Below are positions 1 through 5,147 of a DNA stretch of 7,969 bases, one piece after another. The stretch's first letter is position 1. Every line of letters starts with the position of its first letter. Below the pieces are notes generated by a model. The model was given only the letters and a program-made list of their open reading frames with translations. It made no database searches and was not told the DNA's origin. The translations under genes were made by a program, and so were the position numbers. The DNA comes from an uncultured Lachnospiraceae bacterium (GTDB lineage Bacteria; Bacillota; Clostridia; Lachnospirales; Lachnospiraceae), in assembly GCA_902795625.1 (NCBI GenBank), contig CADBLW010000309.1, positions 1 to 7,969 on the forward strand, written 5' to 3'.

Positions 1-440
1 AGCGACTCGTCCTGAAGCACATTTCTGATCTTGCAGAGCATGATATCGGCGTCGTTCTTTGTGATGATATCGGTAACCTTCAGTTCAAAGACAACGGGCG
101 ATTTCTCGAGCACCGGAACATCCAGCACCGCGCCCTTTCCGATGGCAAGATCGATCTTCATCTTGTCGGGGTTGCTCCCGCTCACGCATCCGAGATGGTC
201 CGCCGCAGGCAGAAGCTCCTCGGTAACAAGGTTCGCGGAAAATACCCTGCTCCGCTTGATATTATCCTTTGTGAGCTTGCTGCCGCCGATGCAGCACATC
301 ACTCCGAGCTCTTCATTCCAGATGTAACTGAACCAGCAAAAAAGCCCGAAATCCGGATTGCCCTGTTCATCATAGGTGCCGTACAAGAACAACGTCTGCG
401 GACAATAATCGTTGTTCGGCTGTAAACTGATCTTCCCCAT
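1..440 (-). CDS. Flavin reductase-family (flavoredoxin-like) protein, 3' end outside window
   Basis: The gene starts at the ATG at 440 and runs off the left edge after 146 codons with no stop. It is preceded by a purine-rich site (AAGGAGAAAGAG) directly upstream of the ATG. The readable protein begins MGKISLQPNNDYCPQTLFLY and contains the stretch GLFCWFSYIWNEELGVMCCIGGSKLTKD... in parts, followed by SRVFSANLVTEELLPAADHLG and VLDVPVLEKSPVVFELKV. The S/T-rich strand, the K-x-N-I-K segment and the FSANLV(T) strand are the usual FMN-contact framework of the flavin reductase / flavoredoxin split-barrel fold, known to bind FMN and pass electrons from NAD(P)H or a partner protein. The family normally runs about 160-210 residues, so only the C-terminal part is missing. 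It is cytoplasmic, and substrate or partner is not visible. It probably shares a transcript with the short ORF 22 nt upstream. Confidence 0.8.
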   Translation of the reverse strand, partial: MGKISLQPNNDYCPQTLFLYGTYDEQGNPDFGLFCWFSYIWNEELGVMCCIGGSKLTKDNIKRSRVFSANLVTEELLPAADHLGCVSGSNPDKMKIDLAIGKGAVLDVPVLEKSPVVFELKVTDIITKNDADIMLCKIRNVLQDES

Positions 441-462
441 ACTCTTTCTCCTTTTCCTGTAT

Positions 463-576
463 TTACAATGTACTACTATTGTAGAATAAATATCCTTTCA
501 CAAACTTTTCTTTCGTCTCCTCGAAAAAGTAAGCCCCGAAATAATATTTGCTGAGTTCTTCGTTCGTCATTGTCAT
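463..576 (-). CDS. Small ORF, 37 codons; possible remnant of an SGNH-hydrolase N-terminus
   Basis: Reading from the ATG at 576 gives MTMTNEELSKYYFGAYFFEE followed by TKEKFVKGYLFYNSSTL and a TAA stop at 463-465. A second in-frame ATG lies at 570. GGAGAAG sits a few bases upstream and could serve either start; an in-frame GTG upstream, behind a GGAGG, is also possible. The pattern (D/N)EELxxxYFGAYxFxET...GYL resembles, from memory, the first 25-30 residues of certain clostridial GDSL/SGNH esterase-like proteins, which are about 370 residues long. Everything after that is missing, because the flavin reductase starts 22 nt downstream. It could therefore be a decayed gene start, a leader ORF, or a genuine small protein. 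The well-formed promoter upstream and the codon-like reading favour transcription; translation is unproven. No TM segment or cysteine motif is present. Confidence 0.4.
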   Translation of the reverse strand: MTMTNEELSKYYFGAYFFEETKEKFVKGYLFYNSSTL

Positions 577-658
577 TCTTCTCCGATCAATTGATGCGTT
601 CTTTCCTGTACGAAGTCCCTCGAACCACACCGAAGGAACCTCCAAACGGTTACTTGTA

Positions 659-688
659 ATTATACCATACGAAAGACCTTCCTGTCAC
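659..688 (-). promoter_or_regulatory. Sigma-A-type extended -10 promoter for the small ORF / flavin reductase
   Basis: On the minus strand TATAAT (659-664) is preceded by TATGG, making the Gram-positive TRTGn extended -10 form. GTGACA (683-688) lies 18 bp upstream as a 5/6 match to TTGACA. The predicted start of transcription is near 652, about 75 nt before the ATG at 576. The rest of the 577-843 intergenic stretch shows no further gene. Confidence 0.65.
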
Positions 689-769
689 TTGAAAACCGCT
701 GTGAAAATACCGCTTTTCTCTCGATGGATTTTCCGAAAGAATCCTACCACACAACTATAGGATATTTCA

Positions 770-798
770 TTGAAACGCACCGGCGCACATGCTACGCT
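770..798 (+). promoter_or_regulatory. Possible weak promoter for the 2-hydroxyacid dehydrogenase
   Basis: TTGAAA (770-775), a 17-bp spacer, then TACGCT (793-798) preceded by TGC, which gives a TGn extension. The -10 hexamer is a poor match, so this is only the best candidate seen in the 100 bases before the gene. It would leave a leader of roughly 40 nt. Confidence 0.3.
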
Positions 799-843
799 TT
801 TATCGTGTCAAAACTTATCATCCCGCTAAGGAGTTATCGCAAA

Positions 844-1803
844 ATGAAGATCGTCGTCATCAACAGAATGCTGAAGTCAAAACACAAGGATAAGATCACG
901 GACATCGCCTGCCGCATCGGCGCCGAGGTTTGTTTCACGGAGTCGGAAAATGACCTCCCCGCCGGGTTTGAGGCCCCTGACATCGTATACGGCTTCGGGG
1001 TGAACATCGCTCGGACACAGCAGAGCCTTCAGTGGCTGTGCGTGCCGTCCGCCGGCGTGGATTATCTGATGAAGCCGGACACATTTGCCAACGAAGCATG
1101 CCTGCTCTCAAACTCCTCCGGCGCCTACGGCGTGACCATCGCCGAGCACATGATCGCGGTGTCGCTTGTCATGATGCGTAGGCTCACCGAAGTGTTTGAG
1201 GAAACCTCGCACGGCGTGTGGGGCTCTCCCCGCGCACAGCGGTCCCTCAAGGACTGCCGGATTACCGTTCTCGGCACAGGTGACATCGGAACCTGTTTTG
1301 CAAAGCGCGCAAAAGCTTTCGAGCCCGCGCTCATCGTCGGCGTCAACCGAAGCGGCGTGTGCGACGATCCGTCGTATGACCGCATTGTGAGCGTCGACGC
1401 GCTCGATGAGATCCTGCCGGAGACCGACCTTCTCGCCATGAGCCTGCCGGACACTCCGCAGACCCGCGGCATTCTCACCCGCGATCGGATTGCCTCGCTC
1501 ACTCAGGGCGCTTTCATCGTAAACGTCGGTCGCGGCTCCGCGATCGACGAGGACGCTCTCGCCGACAGTCTGGACGCCGGTCACCTGGGCGGCGCAGCCC
1601 TCGATGTGTTCCGCACCGAGCCTTTGCCGCAGAATAACCGCCTTTGGAAGACAAAAGGACTGCTGATCACGCCGCACATCGCGGGAAATCTTACGCTCGA
1701 GCATACTCTCGACACCAACGTATCGATGTTCTGCGAGGATCTGATCAACTTCGCGGAGGGGCGGCCGCTTCATTATGCGGTTGACCGCAGCAGAGGGTAC
1801 TAG
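844..1803 (+). CDS. D-isomer-specific 2-hydroxyacid dehydrogenase, NAD(P)-binding
   Basis: The 319-residue protein has the size and order of the D-2-hydroxyacid dehydrogenase family, which interconverts 2-keto acids and D-2-hydroxy acids with NAD(P)H in the cytoplasm. A split substrate domain (about 1-100 and 285-319) contains PSAGVDY at 68-74. The Rossmann domain carries GTGDIG at 144-149. The catalytic triad is present: Arg230 in NVGRGS, Glu259 in FRTEP, His278 in TPHIAG. The second nucleotide-binding strand ends GVNRSG (166-171) without the acidic residue typical of NAD use; Asn-Arg-Ser there suggests NADP(H), which is inference. I chose the ATG at 844 because AAGGAG (828-833) lies 10 nt upstream and the protein then begins with the usual first beta strand MKIVVI; the reading frame is open further upstream to 724 but without family-like sequence. 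It is a single-gene unit ending in its own terminator. The exact substrate cannot be told. Confidence 0.9.
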   Translation: MKIVVINRMLKSKHKDKITDIACRIGAEVCFTESENDLPAGFEAPDIVYGFGVNIARTQQSLQWLCVPSAGVDYLMKPDTFANEACLLSNSSGAYGVTIAEHMIAVSLVMMRRLTEVFEETSHGVWGSPRAQRSLKDCRITVLGTGDIGTCFAKRAKAFEPALIVGVNRSGVCDDPSYDRIVSVDALDEILPETDLLAMSLPDTPQTRGILTRDRIASLTQGAFIVNVGRGSAIDEDALADSLDAGHLGGAALDVFRTEPLPQNNRLWKTKGLLITPHIAGNLTLEHTLDTNVSMFCEDLINFAEGRPLHYAVDRSRGY

Positions 1804-1835
1804 ACCGTCAGCAGAGACGACAGAACCGACACAAT

Positions 1836-1880
1836 AAAGCGTGATCCGGCAGTTTTCAAGGCTGCCGGACCACGCTTTTT
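1836..1880 (+). terminator. Rho-independent terminator after the dehydrogenase
   Basis: AAAGCGTG-A-TCCGGCAG pairs with CTGCCGGA-C-CACGCTTT around a TTTTCAAGG loop, with only one A/C mismatch in the stem, and ends in TTTTT. It begins about 30 nt after the TAG stop and separates the dehydrogenase from hicAB. Confidence 0.9.
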
Positions 1881-1914
1881 CAGTGACACAATCAAAGAAA
1901 CAACTTGCATCCGT

Positions 1915-1958
1915 TACGTAATAATACGTATTTCTATTGACGTACGTATTATTACGTG
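1915..1958. repeat. Inverted pair of palindromic 16-mers, likely HicB operator
   Basis: The left copy TACGTAATAATACGTA (1915-1930) and right copy TACGTATTATTACGTG (1943-1958) are reverse complements over 15 consecutive bases (1916-1930 and 1943-1957) with a 12-bp spacer. Each copy is itself a TACGTA-N4-TACGT(A/G) palindrome, so the region offers two dyad sites 28 bp apart centre to centre, close to three turns of the helix. The right copy fills the spacer of the hicAB promoter and the left one abuts its -35. HicB antitoxins with a ribbon-helix-helix domain are known to repress their own operon by binding palindromes overlapping the promoter; assigning this site to HicB is inference from position. 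Confidence 0.75.
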
Positions 1959-1965
1959 TTACAAT
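1937..1965 (+). promoter_or_regulatory. hicAB promoter
   Basis: TTGACG (1937-1942), an exact 17-bp spacer and TACAAT (1960-1965) with TGT in front form a near-consensus vegetative promoter with an extended -10. Predicted transcription start is near 1972, leaving a leader of about 25 nt before the hicA ATG. The spacer is the right-hand operator copy apart from one base. Confidence 0.8.
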
Positions 1966-1996
1966 TACATCAACAAAGTACAAAGGACCTACGTGT

Positions 1997-2185
1997 ATGC
2001 CTCTCACTCCGCTGGAAATGATAAAACTGCTAAAGCGAAATGGTTTCATTGAAGCCGGTCAAAACGGCTCTCACAAGAAACTGACTAACCCTCTCACGAA
2101 GAAAACAGTGATTGTTCCTATCCATTCAAGAGAATTAAAGAAAGGTCTGGAGCAGGCAATTCTCAAAGAGGCAGGATTGAAATAA
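1997..2185 (+). CDS. hicA: HicA-family mRNA interferase toxin
   Basis: This 62-residue protein has the typical HicA size and dsRNA-binding-like fold signature: an initial helix with PLEMIKLLKRNGF, then the conserved GSHKKL (24-29) containing catalytic His26, and the strand TVIVPIHSRELKKGLEQAIL near the end. HicA toxins are ribosome-independent RNases that cut mRNA and stop growth when not bound by HicB. The start is the ATG at 1997, with AAAGGA (1982-1987) 9 nt upstream. The frame is open back to 1937, but that stretch is the promoter and operator, so the longer version is not real. hicB follows after 57 nt. The catalytic His and the Gly-Ser before it are intact, so the toxin looks functional. 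By eye it is richer in A/T than the flanking genes. Confidence 0.92.
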   Translation: MPLTPLEMIKLLKRNGFIEAGQNGSHKKLTNPLTKKTVIVPIHSRELKKGLEQAILKEAGLK

Positions 2186-2242
2186 TACACAGAACACAAA
2201 CTCGTTCAGTACTCTCAAACAAACGAAAGGCATGGTATTACT

Positions 2243-2641
2243 ATGGACAAACTCTTTTACCCGGCTATTTTCCACACGGCGGAGGAAGGCGGTTTCTGGA
2301 TCACCTTCCCGGATCTCCCGGAGTGCATGACACAGGGAGATGACATGAAACAGGCTTATGAAATGGCTGTTGATGCTCTCGGTCTTGCCATCACAAGCAG
2401 AAAAAAAGCCAACGAGGATATTCCTCCGGCATCGCAGCCGTGCGACCTGATTGTTGAACATGGTGAAACGTGTATAGTGATAGAGTTTGACATGCGGTCA
2501 TACCAGCGTCGCACGAACTCAAGAGCTGTGAAAAAGACACTCAGCATTCCCGAATGGCTCAACGAAGAAGCCATGGAAAAGGGAGTGAATTTTTCGCAGG
2601 TGCTCCAGGAAGCGCTGATCCAAAAGCTGAATGCCATGTGA
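2243..2641 (+). CDS. hicB: HicB-family antitoxin with ribbon-helix-helix DNA-binding domain
   Basis: The 132-residue protein has two parts. Residues 1-55 form the HicB partial RNase H-like fold, with YPAIFHTAEEGGFWITFPDL then PECMTQGD, which binds and blocks HicA. Residues 95-129 read AVKKTLSIPEWLNEEAMEKG then VNFSQVLQEALIQKL, the strand-helix-helix pattern of ribbon-helix-helix (Arc/CopG-like) dimers. The RNase H Asp/Glu set is incomplete, as usual for HicB, so no nuclease activity is expected. An RHH dimer would suit the palindromic repeats upstream of hicA, making the operon self-regulated. The start at 2243 is preceded by AAAGG (2226-2230) 12 nt away, a rather long spacing. The 57-nt gap after hicA is longer than in many hicAB pairs, with no convincing internal promoter seen. 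Confidence 0.92.
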   Translation: MDKLFYPAIFHTAEEGGFWITFPDLPECMTQGDDMKQAYEMAVDALGLAITSRKKANEDIPPASQPCDLIVEHGETCIVIEFDMRSYQRRTNSRAVKKTLSIPEWLNEEAMEKGVNFSQVLQEALIQKLNAM

Positions 2642-2650
2642 CATTTTTAG

Positions 2651-2671
2651 TTGTCAGCTCCATGCTGACAA
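2651..2671. other. Small hairpin downstream of hicB
   Basis: TTGTCAGC pairs perfectly with GCTGACAA across a TCCAT loop, 9 nt after the hicB stop. It lacks a clean T tract on either strand, so it is not a convincing terminator by itself. It may protect the hicAB mRNA 3' end or be a secondary element in front of the real terminator at 2688. Confidence 0.5.
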
Positions 2672-2687
2672 AATCATTTTCCGATTC

Positions 2688-2718
2688 AAAATCCCGTGCC
2701 TGTTGACACGGGATTTTT
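2688..2718. terminator. Bidirectional terminator between hicB and the zinc-ribbon gene
   Basis: AAAATCCCGTG (2688-2698) and CACGGGATTTT (2707-2717) form an 11-bp perfect stem with an 8-nt loop. The plus strand continues as a T5 run, and the minus strand ends in TTTT. It lies 46 nt after the hicB stop and 3 nt beyond the stop of the convergent minus-strand gene, so it can serve both. Confidence 0.88.
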
Positions 2719-2721
2719 ATG

Positions 2722-4353
2722 TTAATCTCCGAACCCGAACGCCGTCAGGTACACCATGGTGAAGAAGCACAGGATGCCGAACCAGATGCCGAAGCAGATC
2801 GGCGGAGTGAAGAATGCCGCAAGAACGGTTTTGACCGTTTCCTTTGTGACCAGCGGCTCGCCCTTTTCCTTGTATCGCTTCCGCTTGCCCTCCGGCGTGA
2901 TAATGTAGATCCACGGCCGCTCGTACAGCTGTACGATGCCGAATTTTACGAGGTAGACCGGAACCGTCGGCACCGTGATACAGAACCACACCGCGGAGCC
3001 GCCGAGAGTCAGTCTGTGAAAATCAAACCCGTTGATGAGCAGCGCAAGGATCACCGGGAGGAACATTACCCCTAACGCCAGCGCGATCATCCGTCCCACG
3101 CGGTACGGCGTTGTGAACCGCAGCACCACCGGCGTCTTCTTTCCTTCGATGGTTTCGTAAAATGTAGGCGCCACAACCTTCCGCTCCAGGATGGAATCGT
3201 CCTGGACAAGTCTTCCGTTCTCGCGGTGAAAGCTCTGTTCCCCGGAGGTAAAGATCTCCCTGCCTCCGTTGACAAAGAAGGGATTCTTCACGGTGTCACT
3301 GTACAGGCAGAGCATGATGACCAGCATCACGATCGCGAACATTCCGGTGATGTACAATCCTCCGCCGACACCGAATCCGCCGGCGTACAGCGCCCCGAAA
3401 AGGCCGCCGCTCACGATCACTGTCGCAAGGATCGCCTTCAGCCACCAGGGCAGAAAATAGTAATGCGACTCCTTCTCCGCGCGGACACTCACCTTGCCGG
3501 TCTGCCCGTTCACGGCGGCAACCGTATTGCCGCTGCTGATGTAATACACCGGAAGGAGCACAGGCAGTCTCATCGCCGAAGAGACATCCGCATCCACGTC
3601 GATCGCCTTGGTCTCCAGCACCTTGCGAACGGATGGCTTGTAGGTCGCCTCCACCTCTCTTCGCACGCGCGATTCCAGCTCCTTGTCAGCAACGTCCGAG
3701 GTCTTGACGCGGTGTCCCGCCACATACGCAAAATCGAACTCCGTCAGCCCCTGCAGATCAAACGGCTCCATGCCGTCAAGAAGCAGGTTGTCCAACTGCG
3801 CTGAACGGTTTACAAACTCATTGAACAGATATCCCTCGCAGGAATACTTCTTTCCTCCGTCCATTCGCTCCGCGGTCATATGCACCGGTCCGCGGACCAG
3901 CTCATACGGGAGATAAAAGCCTTTCAGTTCGGAAAGCAGCGGCTCCAGATGCTTCGCCTCCCGCTTTCCCTTGTTGTCCCTGCACCACTCGGCAAGCCGC
4001 TCCGTCGCCTCTTGCTGCGTGATCCGGAACGGGATCACGCTCTCGGGCATTCCCTTGGAGTGGATGTACTCCTTTCTCGTCATGCTTCGGCCGCAGAAAG
4101 CGCAGTTCGAGAGGGCCTCATTTTCCTCGAAGATGACCTTGGCTCCGCAGCCTTCACAGGACGCGCTGAACAGGCGGAACTGCTTCACCGAAGTCTGCAG
4201 GTGTTCGCCCCGCATTTTACGAAAGCCCAGCTTCTGCTCCTGCGCCTCACTGATCTCAACCTTCGAGCCGCAGTGCTGGCACTGATACTTCTGGTAGTAA
4301 ATGTCAAACACAGCGGGTGCTCCGCATTTCGGACAATGGATATCAGCGATCAT
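2722..4353 (-). CDS. Multi-pass membrane protein with two N-terminal zinc ribbons
   Basis: The 543-residue protein opens with two CxxC...CxxC zinc ribbons: Cys7/Cys10/Cys25/Cys28 and Cys66/Cys69/Cys84/Cys87. A soluble domain (about 105-295) includes GFYLPYELVRGPVHMTAERM and ends with VNGQTGKVSVRAEK (281-294). The Asn-Gly-Gln-Thr-Gly-Lys signature is, from memory, typical of a Firmicutes group annotated as TFIIB-type zinc-ribbon-containing proteins or mislabelled as PriA-like helicases; no helicase motif is seen here. Hydrophobic segments follow near 303-324, 333-351, 422-443, 457-478 and 515-540, so the N-terminal ribbons most likely face the cytoplasm. I chose the ATG at 4353 because GGGAGGTGAGGAG precedes it directly; TTG codons 8-9 codons upstream would bury that site. 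It is the last of three co-directional genes, 35 nt after the phosphatase. The molecular role is unknown. Confidence 0.8.
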   Translation of the reverse strand: MIADIHCPKCGAPAVFDIYYQKYQCQHCGSKVEISEAQEQKLGFRKMRGEHLQTSVKQFRLFSASCEGCGAKVIFEENEALSNCAFCGRSMTRKEYIHSKGMPESVIPFRITQQEATERLAEWCRDNKGKREAKHLEPLLSELKGFYLPYELVRGPVHMTAERMDGGKKYSCEGYLFNEFVNRSAQLDNLLLDGMEPFDLQGLTEFDFAYVAGHRVKTSDVADKELESRVRREVEATYKPSVRKVLETKAIDVDADVSSAMRLPVLLPVYYISSGNTVAAVNGQTGKVSVRAEKESHYYFLPWWLKAILATVIVSGGLFGALYAGGFGVGGGLYITGMFAIVMLVIMLCLYSDTVKNPFFVNGGREIFTSGEQSFHRENGRLVQDDSILERKVVAPTFYETIEGKKTPVVLRFTTPYRVGRMIALALGVMFLPVILALLINGFDFHRLTLGGSAVWFCITVPTVPVYLVKFGIVQLYERPWIYIITPEGKRKRYKEKGEPLVTKETVKTVLAAFFTPPICFGIWFGILCFFTMVYLTAFGFGD

Positions 4354-4388
4354 CTCCTCACCTCCCAATCTCAACAACCTTGACTACT

Positions 4389-5105
4389 TCATTTCTTCTT
4401 GAACCCCGAATCCGAGATGGGCTCTCCTTCCGACAGAAGATGCGCCACCTCTCCGATCGCGCGGACACGGAACCATGCGGTGCCGGGATCTCTCTCCTCG
4501 GACTCGATGACCGTCAGTCCGGTCGGCGCGCAGTAAAATCCATGCCACAGAAGGGGCGCCGAAATCCCCGTCAGATGCGCTACCACAGTGAGCGTTGCGA
4601 TCATATGGCAGAAGATCACGACCGTCTTCTCACAGGGTCCCTCCGGTCCCCACTCCGTGCGGAATACATGCCCGTCCCTGCGGTATCCGTAGCTCTCCAA
4701 AAACGCGTCAAATCCCTCCGTGATCACCCGGTAGCCGTCCCTGCAGGAGTCATTGTCGTAGTAGTGCGAGCTCTGCCATGTGTCAGCGGAGAAGAGTGTC
4801 GCATCCTTCGTCCAGTCATCGGGATAGAAATCCCACGCATGTCTGACTCTTCCCAGTCGTTCATTGTACGTGCGTCCCGTATACTCCTCGATCCAGGGAA
4901 GTACCGTCGCCTCCTTCTCAAGAGGCGCCAGGCAGGTGTTGCAGGTCTCCATCGCGCGGCCAAGCGGAGAGACATAGTAGTCAGAGACCTCCGGGTCGAT
5001 GCGGCGGATCCATTTTGCGAGGCATTCCGCCTCTCTCTTACCTTTCTCTGTCAGCGAATCCGTGCTGTAATCCGGCTCGCCGTGTCGGATCATGATAATC
5101 TTCAT
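4389..5105 (-). CDS. Histidine phosphatase (phosphoglycerate mutase-like) family protein
   Basis: The 238-residue protein starts MKIIMIRHGEP, the RHG phospho-acceptor motif with catalytic His8, and has SPLGRAMET with Arg50 in the phosphate pocket. IEEY (72-75) sits where the acid/base glutamate is expected. The second catalytic histidine is His167 in IFCHM, where most members read SHG; a Cys-His-aromatic/Met form with LWHGF and APT downstream occurs, as I remember it, in a clostridial branch of the family. A 60-residue segment between Glu73 and Asp133, rich in Trp/Tyr/Asp, probably forms a substrate lid. Enzymes of this type remove phosphate from small molecules, sugars or proteins in the cytoplasm; the substrate cannot be inferred. 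The ATG at 5105 follows GAGAGGGAAAGAA. It lies 42 nt after lysR and 35 nt before the zinc-ribbon gene, so one transcript is likely. Confidence 0.85.
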   Translation of the reverse strand: MKIIMIRHGEPDYSTDSLTEKGKREAECLAKWIRRIDPEVSDYYVSPLGRAMETCNTCLAPLEKEATVLPWIEEYTGRTYNERLGRVRHAWDFYPDDWTKDATLFSADTWQSSHYYDNDSCRDGYRVITEGFDAFLESYGYRRDGHVFRTEWGPEGPCEKTVVIFCHMIATLTVVAHLTGISAPLLWHGFYCAPTGLTVIESEERDPGTAWFRVRAIGEVAHLLSEGEPISDSGFKKK

Positions 5106-5147
5106 TTCTTTCCCTCTCGAATGTGCTTATTGTTTTTGATCGTGTGC

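Noticed and set aside
31..425. Two overlapping plus-strand ORFs of 98 and 76 codons
   Set aside because: Both are antisense to the flavin reductase reading frame, which is continuous to the left edge and family-like.
464..483. TACAAT/ATTGTA 6-bp hairpin between the small ORF and flavin reductase
   Set aside because: The stem is short and AT-only apart from one pair, has no T tract, and would be weak; not enough to call a terminator or attenuator.
724..843. Upstream in-frame extension of the dehydrogenase
   Set aside because: The added 40 residues do not look like a dehydrogenase N-terminus, whereas the ATG at 844 follows AAGGAG and starts directly at the first beta strand.
1937..1996. Upstream in-frame extension of hicA
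   Set aside because: The stretch is the promoter and operator itself; the ATG at 1997 has a proper ribosome site and gives the standard HicA length.
1108..2049. 313-codon open frame on the minus strand
   Set aside because: It lies antisense to the dehydrogenase and hicA, both of which have intact catalytic motifs; its composition is shadow-like and it crosses a terminator and the hicAB operator.
2186..2242. Possible separate hicB promoter in the hicA-hicB gap
   Set aside because: TTGAAA occurs at 2177 but nothing resembling a -10 is found at 16-18 bp, so hicB is treated as co-transcribed with hicA.
3226..3804. 192-codon plus-strand open frame (and 3880-4383)
   Set aside because: These are antisense to the zinc-ribbon membrane protein, with His/Arg-rich low-information sequence and no recognisable domain.
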